DNA of 64,000 nt, taken from contig OZ245760.1 in the NCBI GenBank assembly GCA_965227695.1, forward strand, positions 310,001-374,000, read 5' to 3'. The stretch comes from UBA1858 sp965227695. Its GTDB lineage: Bacteria; Pseudomonadota; Gammaproteobacteria; UBA4575. The translations under genes and the position numbers were made by a program. Positions 43,369 through 52,925 of the stretch are shown here, piece after piece. Under the pieces are notes generated by a model, which did not search any database, was not told the origin of the DNA, and worked only from the letters and a program-made list of their open reading frames with translations. Positions within the stretch are counted from its first letter, which is position 1. The number at the start of each line of letters is the position of its first letter.

Positions 43369-45285
43369 ATGCAGCATCAATTTGAAGTCATCGTGATCGG
43401 GGGCGGGCATGCCGGAACAGAGGCTGCGCTGGCTGCGGCCAGAATGGGAATACAAACCCTGTTATTAACGCAAAACATCGAAACCATCGGGCAAATGAGC
43501 TGTAATCCCGCCATTGGCGGAATTGGTAAAAGCCATCTGGTGAGAGAAATTGATGCCATGGGTGGTTGTATGGCGATCGCCGCGGATCATGCCGGGATCC
43601 AGTTTCGTGTATTGAATCGACGCAAGGGACCTGCCGTACGTGCAACACGCGCTCAAACAGATCGCGCTCTGTATCGCCAGTCAATCCGTTCTATCATCGA
43701 GAACCAAGTCAACCTGTCCATATTCCAGCAGGAAGTCGATGACCTCATTGTCGAGCAAGGTCGGGTCAGAGGCGTAATGACCCGCATGGGTCTTAAGTTC
43801 AGTGCTCAGGCAGTCATATTAACTGTAGGGACTTTTTTGGGCGGTAAAATATTTGTTGGTCCGCAAACCTATCAGTCCGGGCGCGCGGGTGATGCCGCCT
43901 CCATCCGACTGGCCGACCGTTTACGAGAACAGCCTCTGGATGTTGATCGCCTCAAGACCGGAACTCCGCCACGCATTGATGGTAAAACAATAAATTATTC
44001 GAAAATGGAAGCACAGCCCGGTGATCAACCGCTGCCGGTTTTCTCATTTATGGGCAATTCCCGGCAACATCCGCGCCAGGTAAACTGCCATATCACATAC
44101 ACTAATGAAAAAAGCCACGAGATTATTCGTCACGCCATTCATGAATCTCCGATGTACAGTGGTGCTATTAAGGGCGTGGGACCACGTTACTGTCCGTCAA
44201 TAGAAGATAAAGTCATGCGCTTTGCCGAGCGTGAGAGACATCAGGTATTTATTGAGCCGGAAGGGCTGCATACACAAGAAGTCTATCCGAACGGCATTTC
44301 CACCAGCCTGCCATATGAAGTACAAATGGAGATGGTTCATAGTATTGTCGGGCTTGAAAACTGTCATATCACACGTCCTGGTTATGCCATCGAATATGAT
44401 TTCTTCAACCCAATGGGCTTACAGCCCACACTGGAAACCAAATCATTGGCCGGTCTTTATTTTGCCGGACAAATCAATGGCACAACGGGTTATGAAGAGG
44501 CGGCTGCACAGGGTTTAATGGCCGGTATCAATGCTGCGCGACAAGTACAGAATGAAGCACCCGTCGTATTGCGTCGTGACCAGGCCTACATTGGCGTGAT
44601 GATTGATGACCTGGTGACACGTGGAACTCAGGAACCATATCGCATGTTTACCAGCCGGGCGGAATACCGGCTAATTCTGCGTGAAGATAATGCGGATTTG
44701 CGATTGACCAGCCTGGCTAACGATCTGGGTTTGATTGACCCTGCCCGATGGTCACGCTTTTGCCGGAAAAAAGAAACCATTGAAAAAGAGCAACAACGGC
44801 TTGAACGAACCTACATACAGACATCCGACGTTAATGAAGAGCAAAGCCTGCGCTTATTTGGCAGCAAACTGGAACATGAATACAGCCTTGCAAATTTACT
44901 GCGTCGGCCAGCTGTGAGCTATCAGTCATTCACAGAACTGCCGAGACAGGGTCCGTATGTTGAGGATCAGGAGATCATTGAACAAATCGAAATCCAGGCC
45001 AAGTATGCCGGATACATGCAGCGACAGGCAGCAGAAATCGAAAAATCAAAGCGCCTTGAAGATACCGTCATACCTGATCAGTTCGATTATCACAAGATTA
45101 AGGGATTATCCAACGAGGTCCTTCAGAAACTCACAACAATCAAGCCCAGAACGGTAAGCCAGGCCTCACGAATATCGGGTGTCACCCCGGCTGCGGTTTC
45201 TTTACTGCTTGTACACTTAAAAGCGCGCAGTCAAAAATCGTCTGACATGATACAGAAAGATGTCCGCATGGCTGGTGATGCATAA
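43369..45285 (+). CDS. mnmG: tRNA uridine-5-carboxymethylaminomethyl modification enzyme MnmG
   Basis: FAD-dependent partner of MnmE, also called GidA. The 638-residue protein has the dinucleotide-binding GGGHAGTEAA near residue 12, CNPAIGGIGKSHLVREIDAMGG, a TGTPPRI block, and the GQINGTTGYEEAAAQGL motif. The C-terminal helical domain binds tRNA and MnmE. Adjacent mnmE-mnmG-rsmG-parAB is a conserved origin-proximal cluster. Confidence 0.98.
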   Translation: MQHQFEVIVIGGGHAGTEAALAAARMGIQTLLLTQNIETIGQMSCNPAIGGIGKSHLVREIDAMGGCMAIAADHAGIQFRVLNRRKGPAVRATRAQTDRALYRQSIRSIIENQVNLSIFQQEVDDLIVEQGRVRGVMTRMGLKFSAQAVILTVGTFLGGKIFVGPQTYQSGRAGDAASIRLADRLREQPLDVDRLKTGTPPRIDGKTINYSKMEAQPGDQPLPVFSFMGNSRQHPRQVNCHITYTNEKSHEIIRHAIHESPMYSGAIKGVGPRYCPSIEDKVMRFAERERHQVFIEPEGLHTQEVYPNGISTSLPYEVQMEMVHSIVGLENCHITRPGYAIEYDFFNPMGLQPTLETKSLAGLYFAGQINGTTGYEEAAAQGLMAGINAARQVQNEAPVVLRRDQAYIGVMIDDLVTRGTQEPYRMFTSRAEYRLILREDNADLRLTSLANDLGLIDPARWSRFCRKKETIEKEQQRLERTYIQTSDVNEEQSLRLFGSKLEHEYSLANLLRRPAVSYQSFTELPRQGPYVEDQEIIEQIEIQAKYAGYMQRQAAEIEKSKRLEDTVIPDQFDYHKIKGLSNEVLQKLTTIKPRTVSQASRISGVTPAAVSLLLVHLKARSQKSSDMIQKDVRMAGDA

Positions 45286-45321
45286 GCTGGCAGGTATTGA
45301 TTAGTTTTAACGCTGACCAAA

Positions 45322-45945
45322 ATGGATGCGCGCACACACCTGCAAGCGGGAATTAGCCAGCTCGCACTGACGCTATCTGAAAGTCAAATAGAAAACCTGT
45401 TAGGTTATGTGCACATGATTCAGGAGTGGAATCGGGCATATAATCTGGTGGGTACATCCAGTACCGAGATTTTGATTAATAAACATATCCTGGATAGCCT
45501 CGCGATCTTGCCTTTTGTCACTCAGGGGCCCGTACTGGATGTTGGCAGTGGCGCCGGGCTGCCAGGTATTCCTTTAGCTATTGCGTTACCTGACATATCA
45601 TTCACCTTACTGGACGCCAATGGTAAAAAAACCAGATTTATGCGTCATGTCATTATGCAGCTTAAGATGAGTAATATTGATATCGTGCAAAACAGAATAG
45701 AGCACTACCAGGCTGAGCCTGCACCAAATATTGTGTTATCACGTGCTTTCGCACCCGTTGACAAAGCACTGCAACTGATGAGTGACGTGTGTGCACCAAA
45801 AGGTACACTGCAGATAATGCTTGGTATGCCCCCCGCCCGGCTGGAAGATCATGAACAAGGTCATCAGACAAAATTATTTTCCATTTCAGTTCCCTATCTC
45901 AATTCACAACGCCACTTGCTGGTCGCACGACGAGACTCGTGCTGA
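45322..45945 (+). CDS. rsmG: 16S rRNA m7G527 methyltransferase RsmG
   Basis: SAM-dependent methyltransferase (GidB) of 207 residues that methylates G527 of 16S rRNA. Motifs: NRAYNLVGTSS, the HILDSL segment, the SAM loop LDVGSGAGLPGIPLAI, and VLSRAFAPVDK. It lies 36 bases after mnmG. Its stop codon TGA overlaps the parA ATG (TGATG), giving translational coupling with parA. Confidence 0.96.
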   Translation: MDARTHLQAGISQLALTLSESQIENLLGYVHMIQEWNRAYNLVGTSSTEILINKHILDSLAILPFVTQGPVLDVGSGAGLPGIPLAIALPDISFTLLDANGKKTRFMRHVIMQLKMSNIDIVQNRIEHYQAEPAPNIVLSRAFAPVDKALQLMSDVCAPKGTLQIMLGMPPARLEDHEQGHQTKLFSISVPYLNSQRHLLVARRDSC

Positions 45946-46724
45946 TGGCCCGGATATTTGCGGTAACCAATCAAAAAGGCGGTGTGGGTAAAACTACCAC
46001 CACCGTCAATCTGGCCGCCTCACTGGCGGCCGCCAAACGTCAGGTACTGCTGGTCGACCTTGATCCACAGGGAAACGCAACCATGGGTTCCGGAATCGAC
46101 AAGCGGGAATTGGAAAAATCTGTGGCCGATGTATTGCTTGAGCAGAACAGCATTCAAAATTGCATCTACCCAAGTGAAACAGCCGGCTTCGACGTGTTGC
46201 CATCGAATGAGCAATTAACGACGGCAGAGGTTGGTTTGCTTACTGCGCGCGGCAAGGAATTTAAGTTACGCCTGGCGTTACAGCAGGTGACAGAACAATA
46301 CGATTATATTGTAATAGACTGCCCGCCTGCGCTGAATATGTTGACAGTGAATGCGCTGGTTGCCGCACAGGCCGTCATTATACCGACCCAGTGCGAATAC
46401 TATGCCCTGGAGGGACTTTCCGCTTTGCTTGGAACAATAGAGCGAGTCAGACAGGGCGCCAATCCTGAATTAAAAGTGGGTGGCGTACTGCGTACCATGT
46501 TTGATCCGCGTAACAATCTGGCCAATGATGTCTCTTCACAGCTTACTTCCCACTTTGGCGACAGTGTTTATCGCACTATCATTCCCAGGAATGTCACGTT
46601 AGCCGAGGCACCCAGCCATGGGTTGCCTGTTATTCGCTATGATAAAGGTTCGCGCGGTGCACGCGCCTATATCGCGCTGGCCGGCGAGGTGCTCAGAAGG
46701 GAAGAATCCACGCAATCTACATGA
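45945..46724 (+). CDS. parA: Chromosome partitioning ATPase ParA (Soj)
   Basis: ParA ATPase of the chromosomal ParABS system, 259 residues from the ATG at 45945 (a GTG at 45939 would add two). The deviant Walker A NQKGGVGKTTTTVNLA is at residues 9-24, Walker A' is VDLDPQGNATMGSGI and Walker B is IVIDCPP. It has no extra N-terminal domain, as usual for chromosomal Soj. It overlaps parB by 4 bases. With ParB bound at the parS sites in recF it should move newly copied origins. Confidence 0.97.
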   Translation: MARIFAVTNQKGGVGKTTTTVNLAASLAAAKRQVLLVDLDPQGNATMGSGIDKRELEKSVADVLLEQNSIQNCIYPSETAGFDVLPSNEQLTTAEVGLLTARGKEFKLRLALQQVTEQYDYIVIDCPPALNMLTVNALVAAQAVIIPTQCEYYALEGLSALLGTIERVRQGANPELKVGGVLRTMFDPRNNLANDVSSQLTSHFGDSVYRTIIPRNVTLAEAPSHGLPVIRYDKGSRGARAYIALAGEVLRREESTQST

Positions 46725-47620
46725 GAATGACTATGGGCGGACAAAAAAAACGTAAAGGACTGGGTAATCTGGGAGTCGATATTCTACTATCTACACCGGT
46801 TGATACTGACCCGCCAGAACAAAAACAGAATAGTTCAGAGGGACTCGATTATCTGTCAATCGACTTGATCGACCGTAGCCCATACCAGCCTCGTCAAATC
46901 ATGCAGGAGGAGGGCTTGGCCGAGCTGGCAGATTCCATTAAAAGTCAGGGCCTGATCCAGCCGGTAGTCGTTAGAAAAGTGGCTAATCGGTATGAATTAA
47001 TCGCGGGTGAACGTCGTTGGCGTGCTGCACAACTGGCAGGACTGGAGCACATACCCGCAATAATCAAGCCTGTTGATAACGAATCGGCCGCTGCCATGGC
47101 ACTGATTGAGAATTTACAAAGAGAAAACCTCAATCCTGTTGAGGAAGCGCAGGCCATGGCAAATTTAACCAAAGAGTTTGACTGGACCCATCAGGAAGTG
47201 GCCGATGTATTGGGCAAAGCACGCGCCACCGTCAGCAACATGTTACGTCTACTCGAATTGTCAACAACGGTCCGCGATTTGATTAAACACGAAAAGCTGA
47301 CCATGGGACATGCAAGAGCCCTGTTATCACTCCCGGCCAACCAGCAGGATCAGGTCGCTGAATTGGTGGTCACCAAAAAGTTGTCTGTCCGCCAGTGTGA
47401 ACAGGAAATTCGTCGTCGCCTTCAAGGCGAAAACCTATCGCCCAAAAATGACAAGAAAGATCCAAATATCCTGAACCTGGAACATTCGATTGCGGATGTG
47501 CTCGGCGCCTCCGTGCTGATAAAATCATCGGCCAATCACAAAAAAGGGAAAATAGAAATCAAGTACAATAGTTTGGATGAATTGGACGGCATCCTGCGTA
47601 AAATTGGTGCGAAACTTTAA
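46721..47620 (+). CDS. parB: Chromosome partitioning protein ParB (Spo0J)
   Basis: CTP-dependent DNA clamp that loads at parS and spreads. The 299-residue protein has the CTPase/ParB motifs SPYQPR and GERRWRAAQLAG, the ENLQRENLNPVEEA box, a helix-turn-helix (WTHQEVADVLGKARATVSNMLRL) and a C-terminal dimer domain. The N-terminal KKRKGLGNLGVD is the part typical for contacting ParA. Start at 46721 overlaps parA; ATGs at 46727 and 46733 are possible. Matching parS sites lie at 35.7 and 36.3 kb. Confidence 0.97.
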   Translation: MRMTMGGQKKRKGLGNLGVDILLSTPVDTDPPEQKQNSSEGLDYLSIDLIDRSPYQPRQIMQEEGLAELADSIKSQGLIQPVVVRKVANRYELIAGERRWRAAQLAGLEHIPAIIKPVDNESAAAMALIENLQRENLNPVEEAQAMANLTKEFDWTHQEVADVLGKARATVSNMLRLLELSTTVRDLIKHEKLTMGHARALLSLPANQQDQVAELVVTKKLSVRQCEQEIRRRLQGENLSPKNDKKDPNILNLEHSIADVLGASVLIKSSANHKKGKIEIKYNSLDELDGILRKIGAKL

Positions 47621-47667
47621 CTCCAGTTTGCATAATGCAATCCAGTGCCTGCTTCTGAATTCACGAG

Positions 47668-47696
47668 TTGAGATTTTGCCCGTCAGCGCTTATACT
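47668..47696 (+). promoter_or_regulatory. Probable sigma-70 promoter of the atp operon
   Basis: TTGAGA (47668-47673; five of six) and TATACT (47691-47696; five of six) are spaced by exactly 17 bases. Transcription should start near 47703, giving a leader of about 110 bases before atpI. A 13-base palindrome TTGCATAATGCAA (47628-47640) lies just upstream. Confidence 0.72.
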
Positions 47697-47715
47697 CCGC
47701 GCCGCGAGCAGAATT

Positions 47716-47753
47716 CGTTTTAAATTATGGAGCTTGTTTCATAATTTAAAACG
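47716..47753 (+). repeat. Perfect 14-bp inverted repeat in the atp operon leader
   Basis: CGTTTTAAATTATG (47716-47729) is repeated exactly in inverse as CATAATTTAAAACG (47740-47753), with the ten-base loop GAGCTTGTTT. It begins about 13 bases after the predicted transcription start. There is no following T-tract, so it is not an ordinary terminator for parB. It may be an operator, or a 5' stem in the mRNA. Confidence 0.75.
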
Positions 47754-47812
47754 CATAGGGCATGAAGACACTTTGGATATTAAGGGCAAGCGCCTGATTA
47801 GACTCAAATAAA

Positions 47813-48184
47813 TTGGCTCATCGTCGAAACATAGTCAGCTTGATCCTGATCGCTCAGGCAGTCACTACATGCGTGTTTGCTGCCTGCATCGCATTCATTG
47901 GAAAGCCAGAGGCATTATCAGCATTGATGGGCGGGTGTGTATGTGTCATACCAAACATGTATATGGCACAGAAACTGATGGCAAAACGAAGCGCTGACGC
48001 GGACACGCTCAAAAACAGCCTATATGCTGCAGAATTTGGCAAGATCATCATCACAATGGCACTTTTTGCGGCCATATTTGCGACACAGACCTGGGTAAGT
48101 CCGGTGGCATTGCTAGCAGGTTATATTTTGGCGCAGCTGACGCATTGGTTGACGCCGGCATTGTTGCCCGGATTTGCTAAATAG
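47813..48184 (+). CDS. atpI: ATP synthase subunit I (AtpI)
   Basis: Small hydrophobic protein (123 residues, about four membrane helices) encoded first in the atp operon, thought to help assemble the c-ring. The sequence is poorly conserved in general, but the GGCVCVIPN segment and place before atpB support the call. The start is TTG at 47813; an in-frame stop at 47795 and no other ATG or GTG nearby exclude a longer form. It is weakly expressed in relatives, in line with the poor start. Confidence 0.85.
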   Translation: MAHRRNIVSLILIAQAVTTCVFAACIAFIGKPEALSALMGGCVCVIPNMYMAQKLMAKRSADADTLKNSLYAAEFGKIIITMALFAAIFATQTWVSPVALLAGYILAQLTHWLTPALLPGFAK

Positions 48185-48213
48185 GGAATTTTAGAGATAG
48201 GGAAAGACACGAG

Positions 48214-49071
48214 ATGGCAAGCGAAGAGCTGACGGCTTCAGGCTACATAAAACACCATTTGACGAATCTGACGTTTGGTCAGCATGCGGATGGACACTGG
48301 GGGTTTGCCCACAGTGCGGAAGAAGCGGCAGAAATGGGGTTCTGGGCAATTCACGTCGATACCATGTTCTGGTCTGTGTTTTTAGGCGCAGTATTGATGT
48401 TCGTCTTTGCACGGGCTGCAAAAGCCGCCACCGCAGGAACACCAAATGGACTGGTCAATTTTGCAGAATGGGTGATCGAGTTTATTGATGATAATGTCAA
48501 GGGCACATTTCACGGCAGCACACCCATTGTAGCGCCACTGGCATTTACCATATTTACCTGGGTGCTATGCATGAATTTAATGGATCTGGTTCCCGTGGAC
48601 TGGCTTCCGCATACCGCGACACTGCTCGGAATACACTACATGAAGGTGGTGCCGACCACAGATCCCAATGCCACTATGGGCATGTCACTTACGGTATTTT
48701 TCCTGGTGCTTTTTTACAGTTTTAAAGTCAAAGGTGTTGGCGGCTTTCTGGGCGAGTTAACACTACAGCCATTTAATGCCAAATTCCCGGTAAATATTCT
48801 CCTGATGCCGATCAATCTGTTTCTGGAAGGGCTTGCTTTGCTGGCCAAGCCGGTATCGTTAGGGCTGCGGCTATTTGGTAATCTTTATGCCGGTGAAATG
48901 ATCTTCATTTTGATTGCGTTAATGTACGGTGGGGGCATATTCCTGAGTATATTTGGGGGAGGTTTGCAGCTGATATGGGCAATATTCCACATACTCGTCG
49001 TTGTATTACAGGCATTTATTTTCATGGTGTTAACGGTCGTGTATTTAAACATGGCGCATGAACATCATTAA
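48214..49071 (+). CDS. atpB: ATP synthase Fo subunit a
   Basis: Membrane stator subunit forming the two proton half-channels. The protein has 285 residues and about five or six helices. The essential Arg is seen in LGLRLFGNLYAGEM, and the last helices match the family (LQLIWAIFHILVVVLQAFIFMVL). It lies 29 bases after atpI and is preceded by a purine-rich stretch that could be the ribosome site. Confidence 0.97.
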   Translation: MASEELTASGYIKHHLTNLTFGQHADGHWGFAHSAEEAAEMGFWAIHVDTMFWSVFLGAVLMFVFARAAKAATAGTPNGLVNFAEWVIEFIDDNVKGTFHGSTPIVAPLAFTIFTWVLCMNLMDLVPVDWLPHTATLLGIHYMKVVPTTDPNATMGMSLTVFFLVLFYSFKVKGVGGFLGELTLQPFNAKFPVNILLMPINLFLEGLALLAKPVSLGLRLFGNLYAGEMIFILIALMYGGGIFLSIFGGGLQLIWAIFHILVVVLQAFIFMVLTVVYLNMAHEHH

Positions 49072-49128
49072 CTATATTTTACAAAATTCGGTTTTTAACA
49101 ACATAAACATAAGTAAAGCGGAGACATT

Positions 49129-49362
49129 ATGGAACTAGCACAAGCAGTAGTCTACTTAGCAGGCGGATTATTAATGGGTATTGGTGCACTTGGTGCAGCA
49201 GTTGGTATTGGTAACCTGGGTGGCAAATATATGGAAGGAATTGCACGGCAGCCAGAATTAATCCCGATGCTACGTACTCAAATGTTCATCGTCGTTGGTC
49301 TGGTTGATGCGGTACCAATGATTTCGGTGGGTGTAGCCTTTTATATGATCTTTGCTCTGTAA
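49129..49362 (+). CDS. atpE: ATP synthase Fo subunit c
   Basis: Proteolipid of the rotor ring, 77 residues as two helices. The loop RQPE is present. The ion-binding carboxylate is Asp in VGLVDAVPM, as in the proton-driven E. coli enzyme, and the Gln and Glu-Ser set of sodium-type rings is missing, so H+ coupling is expected. A ribosome site GCGGAG stands before the ATG. Confidence 0.98.
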   Translation: MELAQAVVYLAGGLLMGIGALGAAVGIGNLGGKYMEGIARQPELIPMLRTQMFIVVGLVDAVPMISVGVAFYMIFAL

Positions 49363-49406
49363 GCCTGAGCGGGCCAGATAGTTATCTAAACGAATGAGGT
49401 GTTAAG

Positions 49407-49877
49407 GTGAATATAAACGCCACGCTAATTGGACAATCGATTGCATTTTTAATATTTGTATGGTTCTGCATGAAATTCGTCTGGCCTCCCATTACAGGGG
49501 CGTTGGCCGAACGCAAAAAGAAAATAGCGGAAGGACTGGAAGCGGCTGAAAGAGGCATGCAATCGCAGGAACTGGCCCAGGAGCAGGTCAAAGTCCAGCT
49601 AAATGAAGCCAAGCAACAGGCATCTGAAATAATTAACCAGGCACAAAAACGAGCCAATGAAATTGTAGAAGAAGCTAAAGGTACGGCCACCAAAGAAGGT
49701 GAACGTATCAAGGCGGCTGCTCATTCAGACATCGAAAAAGAGATCAATAGGGCAAAAGAACAGTTACGCACTCAGGTCTCGGCACTCGCAGTGGCAGGCG
49801 CCGAAAAAGTCCTAAATAAAGAAATTAATGCCGATGCTCATCGAGCTGTGCTTGATGACCTGGCGGCACAAATTTAA
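49407..49877 (+). CDS. atpF: ATP synthase Fo subunit b
   Basis: Peripheral-stalk subunit, 156 residues with a GTG start: a membrane anchor at about residues 6-25 (GQSIAFLIFVWFCMKFVWPP) and a long charged helix for dimerisation. The usual length matches E. coli (156). It is separated from atpH by 9 bases. There is a single b gene, so the stalk is probably a homodimer. Confidence 0.96.
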   Translation: MNINATLIGQSIAFLIFVWFCMKFVWPPITGALAERKKKIAEGLEAAERGMQSQELAQEQVKVQLNEAKQQASEIINQAQKRANEIVEEAKGTATKEGERIKAAAHSDIEKEINRAKEQLRTQVSALAVAGAEKVLNKEINADAHRAVLDDLAAQI

Positions 49878-49886
49878 GGAACCCAA

Positions 49887-50423
49887 GTGTCAGAATTAAC
49901 AACCGCAGCACGCCCATATGCTCGAGCCGCATTTAAATATGCGACAGAACACCAGGTCGTCGATAAATGGCTGGACATGTTGAGTTTCTGTGCCGCCGTT
50001 GTGGAAGATGCAAGTATGAAAGCAGCACTTGAGCAGCCACGCCTGAACCGGCTGCAGAAAGGTGAGCTTTTCATTGAAGTATGTGCAGACCAGATTAATG
50101 AGCAGTGTAAAAACTTCATCAAAATGCTTGCTGAAAATGACCGGTTATCTTTGTTACCGGAAATAACAGTCTTATACCACCATGATCAACTGGAAGCAGA
50201 GGGTGCTGTTGACGCTGAGCTGATAAGTGCTCTGGAAGTCAGTGAGCAACAGGTCAGGTCAATCGAGCAATCACTTGCAAAACGATTAGGCAAAAAAGTT
50301 TCTTTGACGACCAGGATTGATAACACACTGATCGGTGGCGCGATTATTCGGGCGGGTGATATGGTCATTGATGGCTCGGTAAGAGGACGGCTTGAAAAGC
50401 TGTCAAACACTCTCAGCAACTAG
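49887..50423 (+). CDS. atpH: ATP synthase F1 subunit delta
   Basis: Peripheral-stalk connector on top of F1, 178 residues with a GTG start. The N-terminal pattern ARPYARAAFKYA and the C-terminal DNTLIGGAIIRAGDMVIDGSVRGRL are typical of the OSCP/delta family. It lies between atpF and atpA, the canonical order. Confidence 0.97.
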   Translation: MSELTTAARPYARAAFKYATEHQVVDKWLDMLSFCAAVVEDASMKAALEQPRLNRLQKGELFIEVCADQINEQCKNFIKMLAENDRLSLLPEITVLYHHDQLEAEGAVDAELISALEVSEQQVRSIEQSLAKRLGKKVSLTTRIDNTLIGGAIIRAGDMVIDGSVRGRLEKLSNTLSN

Positions 50424-50458
50424 AATTTATATTAATATAGAGTTCAAGAGGAATTCAT

Positions 50459-52000
50459 ATGCAACTCAACCCTACAGAAATTACAAGCTTAATCAAGCAG
50501 CGCATTGACAAGTTTGAAGCCGCATCAGAAGCACGAACAGAAGGAACAGTGGTCGGGGTTACTGATGGTATTGTGCGGATCCATGGCTTGGCCGATGTCG
50601 TCTCAGGTGAAATGATCGAATTTCCCGGAGGTGTATTTGGTATGGCCCTGAACCTTGAACGGGATTCTGTCGGTGCCGTTGTTCTTGGAGATTACAAAAC
50701 GATATCTGAAGGGGATAAAGTAAAGTGTACCGGTCATATACTGGAAGTCCCAACCGGACCTGAACTGCTTGGTCGTGTTGTGAATTCGCTGGGTGAGCCG
50801 ATTGATGGCAAAGGTCCAGTCAATGCAAAAATCAGTTCACCAATTGAAAAGATTGCCCCGGGAGTGATTGAACGCAAGTCTGTAGATCAGCCAGTACAGA
50901 CAGGTCTGAAGTCGATTGATGCGATGGTGCCAATTGGAAGGGGGCAACGAGAGTTAATCATTGGTGACCGTCAGACAGGGAAAACAGCTGTCGCACTCGA
51001 TGCAATAATCAACCAGAAAGGAACCGGCGTTAAGTGCATATATGTAGCCATTGGACAGAAAAACTCATCGGTTGCAAACGTTGTTCGAAAGCTGGAAGAA
51101 CACGATGCGATGGAACATACAATTGTAGTCTCTGCTGCCGCGGCTGAATCTGCAGCAATGCAGTACATCGCGCCATATTCAGGTTGTACCATGGGTGAAT
51201 ATTTCCGTGACCGTGGTGAAGATGCATTAATAATTTATGATGATTTATCAAAACAGGCAGTTGCATACAGACAAGTATCGCTGCTGTTGCGACGTCCGCC
51301 TGGTCGGGAAGCGTATCCCGGGGATGTGTTTTATCTGCACTCCAGATTGCTGGAGCGGGCATCACGCGTTAATGAAGAATATGTTGAAGCATTTACTAAT
51401 GGTGAGGTTAAGGGTAAAACAGGATCACTGACAGCATTACCCATCATCGAAACCCAGGCTGGAGATGTGTCAGCGTTCGTTCCTACCAATGTCATTTCAA
51501 TTACTGACGGCCAGATCTTTCTTGAATCTAATTTGTTTAACTCGGGTTTTCGACCGGCAATTAATGCGGGATTGTCTGTATCACGTGTAGGTGGTTCCGC
51601 ACAAACCAAAATCATCAAGAAGCTTGGTGGTGGTGTAAGACTGGCGCTTGCCCAGTATCGTGAATTGGCAGCATTTTCACAATTTGCATCAGACCTGGAT
51701 GAGCAAACAAGAAAGCAGCTTGAACGCGGTGAGCGGGTAATGGAATTGATGAAGCAACCCCAGTACTCACCACTCACCGTAGGCGAAATGGCAGTATCAC
51801 TTTATGCAGCTGACAAAGGCTATATTGATGATGTGCCAAAGAATAAAGTCGTGGCATTTGAATCTGCATTGCATGATTACCTCCGCTCAGAACAGAAAGA
51901 GCTGCTTGATAAAATCAATGAGTCAGGCGACTACAATGATGAAATCGAGGCCGCAATCAAAGCTGCGGTTGAAGCATTTAAAGCAAATAACGTCTGGTAA
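50459..52000 (+). CDS. atpA: ATP synthase F1 subunit alpha
   Basis: Non-catalytic nucleotide-binding subunit, 513 residues, same as in E. coli. Walker A GDRQTGKTAVALD is near residue 170, and the DDLSKQAVAYRQVSLLLRRPPGREAYPGD segment is readable. An AAGAGGAA ribosome site precedes the ATG. atpG follows after 5 bases. Confidence 0.98.
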   Translation: MQLNPTEITSLIKQRIDKFEAASEARTEGTVVGVTDGIVRIHGLADVVSGEMIEFPGGVFGMALNLERDSVGAVVLGDYKTISEGDKVKCTGHILEVPTGPELLGRVVNSLGEPIDGKGPVNAKISSPIEKIAPGVIERKSVDQPVQTGLKSIDAMVPIGRGQRELIIGDRQTGKTAVALDAIINQKGTGVKCIYVAIGQKNSSVANVVRKLEEHDAMEHTIVVSAAAAESAAMQYIAPYSGCTMGEYFRDRGEDALIIYDDLSKQAVAYRQVSLLLRRPPGREAYPGDVFYLHSRLLERASRVNEEYVEAFTNGEVKGKTGSLTALPIIETQAGDVSAFVPTNVISITDGQIFLESNLFNSGFRPAINAGLSVSRVGGSAQTKIIKKLGGGVRLALAQYRELAAFSQFASDLDEQTRKQLERGERVMELMKQPQYSPLTVGEMAVSLYAADKGYIDDVPKNKVVAFESALHDYLRSEQKELLDKINESGDYNDEIEAAIKAAVEAFKANNVW

Positions 52001-52005
52001 ATCAC

Positions 52006-52872
52006 ATGTCTGGCGCGAAGCAAATACGCTCACAAATATCGAGTATTAAAAACACTCAAAAGATAACCAAGGCGATGGAAATGGTTGCGGCGAGCAAGAT
52101 GCGCAAAGCACAAGACCGCATGAATGAAACTCGACCCTATGCTGAAAAAATAAAACAGGTTATTAGCCACCTGGCATCGGCACATTCGGAATATAAGCAC
52201 CCATATATGACTGCGCGTGAAGAAGTGAAGCGTGTGGGCGTCATTATTATTTCAACCGACCGTGGATTGTGCGGTGGGTTAAATATCAATTTATTCAAAA
52301 CTGCACTTGGTTTGATAAAAGATTACCAGTCAGAAGGCGTAGAAATAGATTTGAGCATAATAGGCTCCAAGGGAATGGCATTTTTCAAACGCCTCAAAGG
52401 ATTGAACATCGTTTCTCATGTCAATAATCTCGGTGATACGATTCATATGAATGAAGTCATAGGTCCGATTAAAGTTATGCTGGACGCGTATTCTGAAGGC
52501 AATATTGATCGATTACACCTGGTAGAAAATGAATTTGTCAATACAATGTCGCAATCTCCCCAGCAAGTGACTTTACTGCCTTTGCCAAAAGAGGAAGAAG
52601 ATATCAGGCAGCATCACTGGGACTATATCTATGAACCAGATGCAAAAGAAGTTCTTGACTCACTTCTGGTGAGATATATCGAATCCATAGTATATCGCGC
52701 AGTAGTGGAGAATGTCGCATGTGAGATGTCTGCACGCATGATCGCCATGAAAAGCGCTTCAGATAATGCTGGTAATCTTATCGATGACCTCCAGCTTGTG
52801 TATAACAAGGCGCGTCAGGCATCGATTACACAGGAATTATCAGAAATTGTTGGCGGTGCAGCGGCTGTATAA
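52006..52872 (+). CDS. atpG: ATP synthase F1 subunit gamma
   Basis: Central rotor shaft, 288 residues. The N-terminal helix (KQIRSQISSIKNTQKITKAM) and the C-terminal NAGNLIDDLQLVYNKARQASITQEL helix form the coiled coil that turns inside F1. The STDRGLCGGLN motif is typical. It lies between atpA and atpD. Confidence 0.98.
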   Translation: MSGAKQIRSQISSIKNTQKITKAMEMVAASKMRKAQDRMNETRPYAEKIKQVISHLASAHSEYKHPYMTAREEVKRVGVIIISTDRGLCGGLNINLFKTALGLIKDYQSEGVEIDLSIIGSKGMAFFKRLKGLNIVSHVNNLGDTIHMNEVIGPIKVMLDAYSEGNIDRLHLVENEFVNTMSQSPQQVTLLPLPKEEEDIRQHHWDYIYEPDAKEVLDSLLVRYIESIVYRAVVENVACEMSARMIAMKSASDNAGNLIDDLQLVYNKARQASITQELSEIVGGAAAV

Positions 52873-52925
52873 TGCCGGGAAACACAGTACAGAATACTTA
52901 AAGATTGAAGTAACGAGGAATTAAC

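Noticed and set aside
44613..44628. A third parS site inside mnmG
   Set aside because: Only the right half (CACGTGGAAC) matches; the left arm is GTGA instead of GTTC, so the palindrome is broken.
47628..47640. Palindrome TTGCATAATGCAA upstream of the atp promoter as an operator
   Set aside because: Symmetric, but only 13 bases long and AT-rich; a single short copy is not enough to call a site.
47762..47797. Leader peptide MKTLWILRASA before atpI
   Set aside because: An 11-codon frame with no ribosome site that stands out and no run of regulatory codons; most likely chance.
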